From assembly GCA_025964175.1 (NCBI GenBank), contig JAOPZL010000004.1, positions 1-33,454 on the forward strand: 33,454 nt of DNA, read 5' to 3'. Under the pieces are notes generated by a model. That model was not told the origin of the DNA, ran no database searches, and saw only the letters and a list, made by a program, of their open reading frames with translations. Source of the DNA: Solirubrobacterales bacterium (GTDB lineage Bacteria > Actinomycetota > Thermoleophilia > Solirubrobacterales > Solirubrobacteraceae). A program made the translations under genes and the position numbers. Below are positions 16,681 to 24,483 of the stretch, one piece after another. Each line of letters starts with the position of its first letter. Positions within the stretch are counted from its first letter, which is position 1.

Positions 16681-17568
16681 GTGTCATCGCTGACGCCGGA
16701 GCTCACCCGCTTCGCCTCGATCGAAGACGTCGAGACCGCGCTCGAGCGGGAGCGCTACCTGCCCGACCGGGGGCTGGCCACCTCGATCTACCTCGCCACG
16801 ACGATGCGCCGGCCATTGCTGCTGGAGGGCGAGGCCGGTGTCGGCAAGACCGAGGTGGCCAAGACGCTGGCCCGGATCCTCGGCGTCGACCTGATCCGCC
16901 TCCAGTGCTACGAGGGCATCGACTCCGGTCAGGCGCTCTACGAGTGGGACTACTCGCGCCAGCTGCTGTACGCCCGTGCCGTCCAGGAGGGGGACTTCGG
17001 CGAGCGCGTCTCCGAGCTCTACGGACCCGAGTTCCTGCTCGAGCGCCCGCTGCTGCGGGCCGTCCGCTCCGGGGGCCAGGCGGTGCTGCTCATCGACGAG
17101 CTCGACCGCTCCGACGACGAGTTCGAGGCGTTCCTCCTGGAGATCCTCTCGGACTACTCCGTGACCATCCCCGAGATCGGCACGATCGAGTGCGCCATCC
17201 CGCCGATCGTCGTCCTGACCTCCAACCGCACCCGCGAGCTGCACGACGCGCTCAAGCGCCGCTGCCTCTTCCACTGGATCGACTTCCCGACGCCCGAGCG
17301 CGAAGCCGAGATCATCCGGCTGCGTGCCCCGGAAACCTCCCAGCGGCTCGCCGAGTCCGTGGCCGCGACGATCGCGCGCATCCGCGCGCTGGACCTCGTG
17401 AAGATCCCCGGAGCGGCCGAGGCGATCGACTGGGCCACCGCTCTGGCCCTCCTCGGAGCCGACGCCGTGACCTCGGAGGCGGCACGGGTGAGCCTCGGCT
17501 GGGCGATCAAGAACCGCGACGACCTGCTCGTGGTGCAACGGCTGCTCCCGGAGCTGCTGGATGAGTGA
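16681..17568 (+). CDS. MoxR-type AAA+ ATPase, CoxD-like Mo-hydroxylase maturation factor (GTG start)
   Basis: Walker A GEAGVGKTEVAK, Walker B VLLIDELDR, VVLTSNRTRELHDALKRRCLFHWIDFP; next to a VWA protein. Confidence 0.88.
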   Translation: MSSLTPELTRFASIEDVETALERERYLPDRGLATSIYLATTMRRPLLLEGEAGVGKTEVAKTLARILGVDLIRLQCYEGIDSGQALYEWDYSRQLLYARAVQEGDFGERVSELYGPEFLLERPLLRAVRSGGQAVLLIDELDRSDDEFEAFLLEILSDYSVTIPEIGTIECAIPPIVVLTSNRTRELHDALKRRCLFHWIDFPTPEREAEIIRLRAPETSQRLAESVAATIARIRALDLVKIPGAAEAIDWATALALLGADAVTSEAARVSLGWAIKNRDDLLVVQRLLPELLDE

Positions 17569-18646
17569 CGCGCTGCTCGACCACCTGCTCGGGTTCGGGC
17601 GGGCGCTGCGGCTGGAGGGCGTCACCGTCGGCACCGGCCAGATCCTCGAGTTCAGCCGGGCCGCCGCCTTGCTGGGACCGGCCGACTTCTACTGGGTCGG
17701 CCGCGCGACGCTGGTCAGCCGGCGCGGCGACATCAAGACCTACGACACCGTGTTCCGCCGCTACTGGAAGGGCGATCTCGGCCAGGAGCTGACGGCGACG
17801 GAGATCATCGAGCGCGTCCGCGGCGTCGCCGACGACGACGGGCTCGTGGGTGGCGACCGGGGCCGCGACGTGCAGCCCGACGCCGAGCGCGCCAGCCGGC
17901 TGGAGCTGTTGCGCTCCAAGAGCTTCTCCCGCATGAGCGAGCAGGAGCTGCGCGAGCTGGGCCGGCTGATCGCCCACCTGCGCCTCGCGGTGCCGCTGCG
18001 GCGCTCCCGTCGCCGGCGCCCGGCGCACCGCGGCGATCCCGACGTGCGCCGGACGCTGCGTCGCTCGCTGCGCACCGGCGGGGAGCCGCTGGAGCGCGCG
18101 TGGCGCGATCGCCGTCCGCGCCAGCGGCGCGTCATCTTCATCCTCGACGTCAGCGGGTCGATGGCCTCCTACTCGCGCGGCCTGCTGATCTTCGCCCACG
18201 CGGCGCTGCGCGCCGATGCCGGCTGGGAGACCTTCTGCTTCGGCACGCGGCTGACGCGCATCACCCGCAGCCTCGCCAAGTCCGATCCCGACACCGCGCT
18301 GACGCGCGCGGCCGAGCAGGTCCACGACTGGGACGGCGGAACGCGGATCGGCGACTCGCTCAAGCAGTTCCTCGACCGCTACGGCCACGGCGGCATGGCG
18401 CGCGGCGCGGTGGTGGTCATCTGCTCCGACGGGCTGGACATCGGCGACCCCGTCGTCCTCGACGCCCAGATGCAGCGCCTGGCCCGACTGGCGTATCGGG
18501 TGATCTGGCTCAACCCGCTGCAGGAGCAGGCGGGGTACCAGCCGATCGCCCGCGGCATGGCGGCCGCGCTGCCCCACGTCGATGCGTTTCGCAGCGGGCA
18601 CAACCTGGCCAGCCTCGAGGCGCTCGCGCAGGAGCTGGCGACCTAG
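17561..18646 (+). CDS. VWA-domain protein, CoxE-like
   Basis: MIDAS-like FILDVSGSMASYSRGLL; ICSDGLDIGDP; overlaps the MoxR gene. Confidence 0.88.
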   Translation: MSDALLDHLLGFGRALRLEGVTVGTGQILEFSRAAALLGPADFYWVGRATLVSRRGDIKTYDTVFRRYWKGDLGQELTATEIIERVRGVADDDGLVGGDRGRDVQPDAERASRLELLRSKSFSRMSEQELRELGRLIAHLRLAVPLRRSRRRRPAHRGDPDVRRTLRRSLRTGGEPLERAWRDRRPRQRRVIFILDVSGSMASYSRGLLIFAHAALRADAGWETFCFGTRLTRITRSLAKSDPDTALTRAAEQVHDWDGGTRIGDSLKQFLDRYGHGGMARGAVVVICSDGLDIGDPVVLDAQMQRLARLAYRVIWLNPLQEQAGYQPIARGMAAALPHVDAFRSGHNLASLEALAQELAT

Positions 18647-19462
18647 ATGGCCCTTGCACCCTCGGGCGCGAGCGGCTTCGTGCAGGCCAACGGCCTGCGG
18701 CTGCACTACCTGTCCTACGGCGCAGACGATCCCGATCGGCCCGCCATCCTCATCCTCCCCGGGATCACGAGCCCGGCGGTGACGTGGGACTTCGTGGCCC
18801 GCGAGCTGGCGGACCGGACACGGGTCATCGCGCTGGACATGCGGGGCCGCGGTGCGTCGGATCGGCCGCCCACCGGATACGCCCTGTCGGACTACGCCGC
18901 CGACGTTGTGGGGACGATCGCCGGACTGCGCCTGCGCCGGCCGCTGCTGCTGGGGCACTCGATGGGCGCCCGGGTGGCCGCCGCGGTCGGCGCCCTGCAC
19001 CCCGGTGTCGCCGGCCCGATGATCATCGCCGACCCGCCGCTGACCGGCCCGGGCCGCGCGCCGTACAACATCTCGGTGGAGGACTTCCGCCGGCAGCTGC
19101 ACGAGGCCTACGCGGGCACGACGGCCGACGCTGTGCGGCGTGACTACCCGCGGTGGAGCGACCGCGAGCTCGCGCTGCGCGCGGAGGTGCTGCCCACCTG
19201 CGCCGAGCACGCCGTGGTCCAGACGCACGAGCACTTCGACGTCGAGGACTTCTTCGCCCTGTGGCGCCTGCTCCCGCCGCCGCTGCTGTTCGTCTACGGC
19301 ATGGAGAGCCCGGTGATCGACGCGGCCGGGCTCGCCGAGGTGCGGGCGGCCAACCCGGCGGCGGAGGTCGCGGGGATCGCGGACGCCGGTCACATGATCC
19401 CGTGGGAGAACCTGCAGGACTTCGTCGCCGTCGTGCGCGACTTCGCCGCCGCTACGCGGTGA
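18647..19462 (+). CDS. nicD: Alpha/beta hydrolase, probable N-formylmaleamate deformylase (NicD-like)
   Basis: LILPGITSPAVTWDFVARELA, nucleophile elbow GHSMGAR, terminal DAGHMIPWE; follows CoxE directly. Confidence 0.65.
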   Translation: MALAPSGASGFVQANGLRLHYLSYGADDPDRPAILILPGITSPAVTWDFVARELADRTRVIALDMRGRGASDRPPTGYALSDYAADVVGTIAGLRLRRPLLLGHSMGARVAAAVGALHPGVAGPMIIADPPLTGPGRAPYNISVEDFRRQLHEAYAGTTADAVRRDYPRWSDRELALRAEVLPTCAEHAVVQTHEHFDVEDFFALWRLLPPPLLFVYGMESPVIDAAGLAEVRAANPAAEVAGIADAGHMIPWENLQDFVAVVRDFAAATR

Positions 19463-20216
19463 GGGCCAGGCGGCCGTCCAGCAGCGAGCCGGCGCCCGGC
19501 GCGACCGGCGTGAGGCCGAGGCGGTTCAGGATCTCGAACGTCGTGGCCACCGAGGCCGACAGCACCGGCAGCCCGAGCTCCTGCTCGGCGATCTCGATCG
19601 CGGGCAGGCAGGGCATCTGCACGCAGGCCGACAGGACGACGGCCTGCGCGGAGCCGAGCCGCAGCCGGCCGGCGATGGCCGGCAGACGCAGGGGATCGTG
19701 GCGACCCACGTCCAGGTTGCGCGGGATCTCCAGGCTGATGGCGTCGGTGACCTCGATGCCGGCGTCCTCGAGGTAGTCGACCACGCGGGCGGTCAGCGGC
19801 TTCATGTACGGCGTGACGATCGCGACGCTGGTGAGCTGCAGGGCGGTGATCGCCCGCACCAGCGCACCGGCGCTGGAGACGATCGGGGCGGCGGAGCCCT
19901 GTTCGGCGGCGACGGCCGCCAGCCGCCGCTCGGAGGTCCGGTGGTAGCCGGGGCCCTGGGCCATGATCGCGACCAGGCACGCATAGGCGATGACGTCGAC
20001 CTCGGCGTCGGTCAGCTCGACGGCGCAGCGATCGCTGTCGCTGACCATCTGCGCCAGCTCTCGCTCCGTCACCTGGTTCATGCGCACGCGGCTGGAGTGG
20101 ATCGAGAAGCTCTCCGCCGCGAGCTCGCGCCGGCGGCGCAGGATCTCCCCGACCTCGATCTCCATGGTCGTGTTCGAGCTGGGGACGATCAGCCCGACCC
20201 GGTGGTGGGAGCCCAC
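19452..20216 (-). CDS. nicE: Asp/Glu racemase-superfamily protein, probable maleate cis-trans isomerase (NicE-like), GTG start
   Basis: RVGLIVPSSNTTMEIE, YACLVAIM (C80), SACVQMP (C198): two catalytic-Cys motifs with the spacing recalled for NicE. Confidence 0.8.
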   Translation of the reverse strand: MGSHHRVGLIVPSSNTTMEIEVGEILRRRRELAAESFSIHSSRVRMNQVTERELAQMVSDSDRCAVELTDAEVDVIAYACLVAIMAQGPGYHRTSERRLAAVAAEQGSAAPIVSSAGALVRAITALQLTSVAIVTPYMKPLTARVVDYLEDAGIEVTDAISLEIPRNLDVGRHDPLRLPAIAGRLRLGSAQAVVLSACVQMPCLPAIEIAEQELGLPVLSASVATTFEILNRLGLTPVAPGAGSLLDGRLALTA

Positions 20217-20218
20217 GG

Positions 20219-20596
20219 TCAGCCCCCGCCGAACGGCGAGTCGATCACGTAGCGCCAGCCGCCGTCCGTGCGACGCAGGACGTCGGCGGTGCGACCGGTG
20301 ATGTCGACGGGCTCTCCGCCGGCGTCACGCCCGTGCAGTCGCCATTGGCCCGAGAGCAGAGCGAGATCGCCGCTGCGGGAGACGCGGGGCGGGTCGGCGT
20401 GGTAGGTGGCGTCGATGGCGAGGAAGTCGGCGAAGACGTCCCGGATCGCCTCGGTGCCGGCGACGACGTCGCCCTCGGCGGAGACCCACACCGCGTCGTC
20501 CTCGAACAGCCCCATCATCGCCTCGAGGTCACGGGCGGCGTAGGCGTCGCCCCAGGCCCGGGCGACGTCCTGTGGGGTGGCGGGCTGCATCGTCAC
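20219..20596 (-). CDS. SnoaL/NTF2-like (ketosteroid isomerase-like) protein
   Basis: DVARAWGDAYAARDLEAMMGLFEDDAVWVSAEGDVVAGTEAIRDVFADFLA...GRTADVLRRTDGGWRYVIDSPFG; GTGA overlap with the upstream gene. Confidence 0.8.
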   Translation of the reverse strand: MTMQPATPQDVARAWGDAYAARDLEAMMGLFEDDAVWVSAEGDVVAGTEAIRDVFADFLAIDATYHADPPRVSRSGDLALLSGQWRLHGRDAGGEPVDITGRTADVLRRTDGGWRYVIDSPFGGG

Positions 20597-21399
20597 GCCC
20601 GCGCCGGGCGGATGCGGATCGTCGTCGGGGTCGGTGTCGCCGCGAAGAAGTCGGCCCGGAACGCGTCGGTGTCCGGCCAGTCGCGCTTGGGCACCTCGCG
20701 CCGCAAGACGCTGAACTCCGTCGCGCCGTCGGCGAACGGGAACGGATCGAGCCGGACGGCCCACGGACCGTCCGGCTCGATGGTGATCGCCGTCGTGCCG
20801 CCGGCGTAGTCGACCGGCACGGGGTCGATCGCCGCGTCCTCACCCCCAGTGAGGTCACGCATGCAGAAGTGGAGCGAGAGGCGGTCGAACACCTGCAGCA
20901 GGCGGTAGTTGGTCCAGCGCTCCTGCTCCTCGATGCCGAGCTCGTCGATCAGCTGGGACTGGCGCTCGAGCTCCTCGTCGGCGAAGGCTGCGACGGCGCG
21001 GCGCTCCGCTTCGGCGAAGGACAGCACCAGCGCCGGGTCCGTGCCGTAGCGGCCGTTGTAGATCCCGCACCCGTGCATCGAGACGAGCAGGCCGGCGTAC
21101 GCGTCGTCCAGCAGCACTCCGGTGATCTGCGCGCGGTAGAAGGCGAGATGGGGGAGGACCTCGATGTCGAGGAAGTTGCGCGGCTGCGGTGGAGCGCCAT
21201 TGGCGGCCAGCAGCGAGGGAGCGCGCTCCCAGATCGCCCAGCCGTCGTCGTGGCGCGCCGTCGCGGTGAGCATGCTGCGGCGCGGGTGCAGTGGCTCGAA
21301 GCGGTCCCCGCCCCACGCGGCGGCGAACTGGCCGGCGAGATCGGCGTGGTCGGTCTGGAGCACGATCTGCCAGGCATGGCCGAGGTCGCGGACGATCAT
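20593..21399 (-). CDS. DUF3891-like protein of unknown function
   Basis: MIVRDLGHAWQIVLQTDHADLAGQFAAAWG...ATARHDDGWAIWE...VSMHGCGIYNGRYG...RWTNYRLLQVFDRLSLHFC resembles DUF3891; start chosen at 21399. Confidence 0.7.
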   Translation of the reverse strand: MIVRDLGHAWQIVLQTDHADLAGQFAAAWGGDRFEPLHPRRSMLTATARHDDGWAIWERAPSLLAANGAPPQPRNFLDIEVLPHLAFYRAQITGVLLDDAYAGLLVSMHGCGIYNGRYGTDPALVLSFAEAERRAVAAFADEELERQSQLIDELGIEEQERWTNYRLLQVFDRLSLHFCMRDLTGGEDAAIDPVPVDYAGGTTAITIEPDGPWAVRLDPFPFADGATEFSVLRREVPKRDWPDTDAFRADFFAATPTPTTIRIRPARA

Positions 21400-21537
21400 C
21401 GGCTGAGCATCGCGACCGAGCCCGGCGCCCGCCATCGTCTCACCGGAGGATCCGCCCTGATGACCCGGCGCTGCCCGATGGAACGATCTCTCGCCGGCGA
21501 TGTCGGAATCCGGCCGAAGGTGCGGTAGAAGGGCCAC

Positions 21538-22347
21538 ATGACCGACGCTCTGCAGCTCGAACGCATGACGTGGACCGAGGTGGATCGGGCCCTGGCCGAC
21601 GGCGTCGATGCGGTGTTGGTGCCGTTCGGCTCCGTCGAGCAGCATGGGCCGCACATGCCGCTGGACACCGACTCGCTGATCGCACGGGAGCTCGCGCTGC
21701 GGGTCGCCGCCCGCGGCGCCCAGGAGGGGGTCCGGATGCTCGTCGCGCCGACGATCGGCGTGACCGTCTCCTGGTACCACATGCAGTACGCGGGCAGCAT
21801 GCGGTTGACGACCGACACGTTCCTGCGCGTGGTGCGCGACGTTCTCGACTCGCTCGTCACGCACGGGCTGGAGACGATCGTGATCGTCAACGGCCACGGG
21901 GGCAACGTCCCGGCGCTGACCGTGGCCATCAACCACTATCTGGAGACGACGGGCCGCCGGATCGTGGTGGCCAACTGGCTCGACCTGGCCAGCGACGTCG
22001 TCGGCGAGATCGACACGCCGGGGCTCCACGCGGAGGAGGCCGAGACCTCCCTGGCCTTGGCCCTGGGCCAGCGCGTGGATCTCGAGGCGGCGACCCGCGA
22101 CGCCTTCGACCGCGGTGCCGCCGTGCGCGCGGCCGGACTTCCATGGACCTCGTTCGGGCGCTACGACGCGTCCCACCGCGGCCCGTCGGTCACCGTGCCG
22201 ATGGACATGCTGCGGGACATCGCGCCGTCGGGGGTGGTCGGCGACGCGACGCGCGCGGCCCGGGCCACGGGCGAACGCATCGTGGAGGCCTTCGTCCCGC
22301 GGCTGGTCCAGGTCGTGCGCGAGCTCACCGGCGGGGCTGCCGCATGA
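21538..22347 (+). CDS. Creatininase-family amidohydrolase
   Basis: VPFGSVEQHGPHMPLDTDSLIA, IVNGHGGNVPAL, LHAEEAETSLAL metal-binding motifs. Confidence 0.88.
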   Translation: MTDALQLERMTWTEVDRALADGVDAVLVPFGSVEQHGPHMPLDTDSLIARELALRVAARGAQEGVRMLVAPTIGVTVSWYHMQYAGSMRLTTDTFLRVVRDVLDSLVTHGLETIVIVNGHGGNVPALTVAINHYLETTGRRIVVANWLDLASDVVGEIDTPGLHAEEAETSLALALGQRVDLEAATRDAFDRGAAVRAAGLPWTSFGRYDASHRGPSVTVPMDMLRDIAPSGVVGDATRAARATGERIVEAFVPRLVQVVRELTGGAAA

Positions 22348-22760
22348 GGGTGCAGCGGCCGGGCACCCCGGGCGTGGCGACGCCCCAGGAGCCCTATGCG
22401 CAGGCGGTCCGGGCCGGAGACACGCTGTACCTGGCCGGCCAGGTCGCCTTCGACGAGGACAACGACGTCGTCGGCGTGGGCGATCCGCGCGCGCAGATCG
22501 AGCAGTGCTGGCACAACGTCCAGCGCATCCTCCAGGCCCAGGGCGCGAGCCTGCACGACGTCGTGAAGGTCGTCTGCTACTTCACCGACATCCGCCACTT
22601 CCCGCTGGAGCTGGAGATCCGCCGCCGGCTCTTGGGCACCGGGCCCTACCCCGTGGCCACGGTGATGCAGGTCGCCAACCTCGGGCTGGACTCGCTGCTC
22701 GTGGAGATCGATGCGACCGCCGTCCTCAGCCCGCCGTCCCCAACCCACCAGGAGTCATGA
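22344..22760 (+). CDS. RidA/YjgF-family protein
   Basis: YAQAVRAGDTLYLAGQVAFDEDNDVVG...QIEQCWHNVQRILQAQGASLHDVVKVVCYFTD...PYPVATVMQVANLGLDSLLVEIDATA; ATGA coupling to creatininase. Confidence 0.88.
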   Translation: MRVQRPGTPGVATPQEPYAQAVRAGDTLYLAGQVAFDEDNDVVGVGDPRAQIEQCWHNVQRILQAQGASLHDVVKVVCYFTDIRHFPLELEIRRRLLGTGPYPVATVMQVANLGLDSLLVEIDATAVLSPPSPTHQES

Positions 22761-23005
22761 TGCAGGTCAACGTCCAGCTCAAGGTCGCCACCGGGACGGT
22801 GGCGGCGAGCCTCGGGTACGAGAGCGCGGTCGAGTCGACGCTCAAGCACGCCGGGTTGAAGATGTACCCCAAGAACCCGGGCACGCAGGACTCGATGGAG
22901 GCCTGCCTGTTCCGCGTGCCGGTCAAGGACCAGGACGAGGCCGATCGCGCCCTCGCGCTGCTGCGCGATCACGAGGGGGTCGAGCGCGTGGGCGTCGCCG
23001 CCTAG
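22757..23005 (+). CDS. Small (82-83 aa) conserved-context protein of unknown function
   Basis: ATGA-coupled to RidA; GGAG RBS; MMQVNVQLKVATGTVAASLGYESAVESTLKHAGLKMYPKNPGTQDSMEACLFRVPVKDQDEADRALALLRDHEGVERVGVAA; no family recognised. Confidence 0.65.
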   Translation: MMQVNVQLKVATGTVAASLGYESAVESTLKHAGLKMYPKNPGTQDSMEACLFRVPVKDQDEADRALALLRDHEGVERVGVAA

Positions 23006-24168
23006 ATCGGGCGCAGCCGCGACGTCGTCGCCGCCATCACGGCGCCGACCGCGGCCAGGACCGTGAACGCGCTTCCCAGGCTGCCGGTGACGTCGCGCAG
23101 CGCACCGGCGGCGATGGGCCCGACCGAGGCCAGCAGGTACCCGACGGAGAAGCCCATGGCCGTCAGCCGGCTGGACTCCTGCGGCGTCGCCGCGAAGTCG
23201 ACGAACAGCGTCAGCAGCAGGGGGAAGGCGCCGCCCATGCCCAGGCCCAGGCAGGCGGCCCACAGCCACGGGGCCGTCAGCGGCGCCACCCCGATCCCCA
23301 GCGCGCCGACGCTGAGCAACGCGACCGAGGCGCCGTAGGACCGCCGCAGCTCACCGGAGCGGTAGGCCAGCGCCGGCACGACCAGCCCGCCGGCGATCTG
23401 GGCGGCGGTGAACGCCGTCAGCACGAGGCCGGCGCGACCCTCGCTCCAGCCCAGGTCGTGGTAGCGCGGCGCCACCCAGGTCAGCACGACGATGAAGATC
23501 AGCGCCAGCCCCGCGAAGGCCAGCGTCAGTCGCCATGCGGGGCGGCTGCCCCACGGAAGCCGCGGGGGCACCACGACGGCTGCCGGGTCGGTGGGCGCAG
23601 ACCTGCGGGCGACGAGGACCCACGCCACGATCGCGGCCGGCGCCGCCAGCGCCCACACGGCGAGCGCGTCGGGCCAGGATCCGAGCGCCGCGGCGATCGG
23701 CTCGCTCACGCTGGCCGCCATCAGCGCTCCGAGGTTGATGGCCAGGGCATAGAGGCCGGTGACCAGCACGGCGCGGTCGGGGAAGCGCTGCTTGACGACG
23801 GCGGGCAGCAGAGCCTGGGCGATCGCGATCCCCACCCCGAGCAGCAGCGTGGCGCCGAACATCACGGCGACGCTGCGGCCGGCCCCGCGCAGCGCGGTCG
23901 CCAGGGCCGTCAGCGCCATCGCGGCGATGATCGTGCGCTCCAGGCCCCAGCGCCGGCCCAGCCGCGCGGCGCCCAGCGCGAAGCCGGCGAAGCACAGCGT
24001 CGGGATGGTGGTCAGCAGTCCGGCCGCGGCGCTGGACAGGCCGAGGTCGGCGCGGATCGACGGCAGCAGCGGCCCGATGCCCGCGAGCGCCGGTCGCAGG
24101 TTGAGCGCCGCGAGCGCCAGGGCGACGACGACGAGCGCCGCCTGGCGGGTCGGCGCGGTCGTGGCCAT
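23002..24168 (-). CDS. MFS transporter, CynX/NimT-like
   Basis: ALVVVALALAALNLRPALAGIGPLLPSIRADLGLSSAAAGLLTTIPTLCFAGFALGAARLGRRWG; about 12 hydrophobic segments; start at 24168 overlaps the stop of the ABM gene. Confidence 0.85.
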   Translation of the reverse strand: MATTAPTRQAALVVVALALAALNLRPALAGIGPLLPSIRADLGLSSAAAGLLTTIPTLCFAGFALGAARLGRRWGLERTIIAAMALTALATALRGAGRSVAVMFGATLLLGVGIAIAQALLPAVVKQRFPDRAVLVTGLYALAINLGALMAASVSEPIAAALGSWPDALAVWALAAPAAIVAWVLVARRSAPTDPAAVVVPPRLPWGSRPAWRLTLAFAGLALIFIVVLTWVAPRYHDLGWSEGRAGLVLTAFTAAQIAGGLVVPALAYRSGELRRSYGASVALLSVGALGIGVAPLTAPWLWAACLGLGMGGAFPLLLTLFVDFAATPQESSRLTAMGFSVGYLLASVGPIAAGALRDVTGSLGSAFTVLAAVGAVMAATTSRLRPI

Positions 24169-24458
24169 CAGCCGTCGATCGAGGTGTAGGTCCGCACCTG
24201 GCGGTCGACCAGCAACGGGAACAGCTCCTGCTTCACGCGCTCGAACGCCGGCGTGGCGAGGTGGGCCTCGTAGGCCGCCGCGTCGACGTAGCTCTCGTAG
24301 ACCAGGAAGACGTCCTCCTCCTCCGAGGACTGGTGCGCCTGCCAGGCCACGCTTCCCGGCTCCGCCTGGCATGCGGGCGTGATGTCTGCGAGCACGCGGC
24401 GGAAGATTGGCGCCGCATCCGGACGGCAGCGCAGGGTGATCGCGAAGGCATGGGCCAT
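24168..24458 (-). CDS. Antibiotic biosynthesis monooxygenase (ABM)-domain protein
   Basis: MAHAFAITLRCRPDAAPIFRRVLADITPACQAEPGSVAWQAHQSSEEEDVFLVYESYVDAAAYEAHLATPAFERV. Confidence 0.85.
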   Translation of the reverse strand: MAHAFAITLRCRPDAAPIFRRVLADITPACQAEPGSVAWQAHQSSEEEDVFLVYESYVDAAAYEAHLATPAFERVKQELFPLLVDRQVRTYTSIDG

Positions 24459-24483
24459 CTGAGGTCTCTCCTGAGGTCGTGGC

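Noticed and set aside
15249-16706. 485-aa minus-strand ORF opposite the Amt-like gene
   Set aside because: Antisense shadow; highly charged low-complexity translation, whereas the plus strand gives a clean multi-TM Amt-like protein.
17507-19393. 628-aa minus-strand ORF opposite the CoxE-like and hydrolase genes
   Set aside because: Shadow ORF crossing two real genes; no domain evidence.
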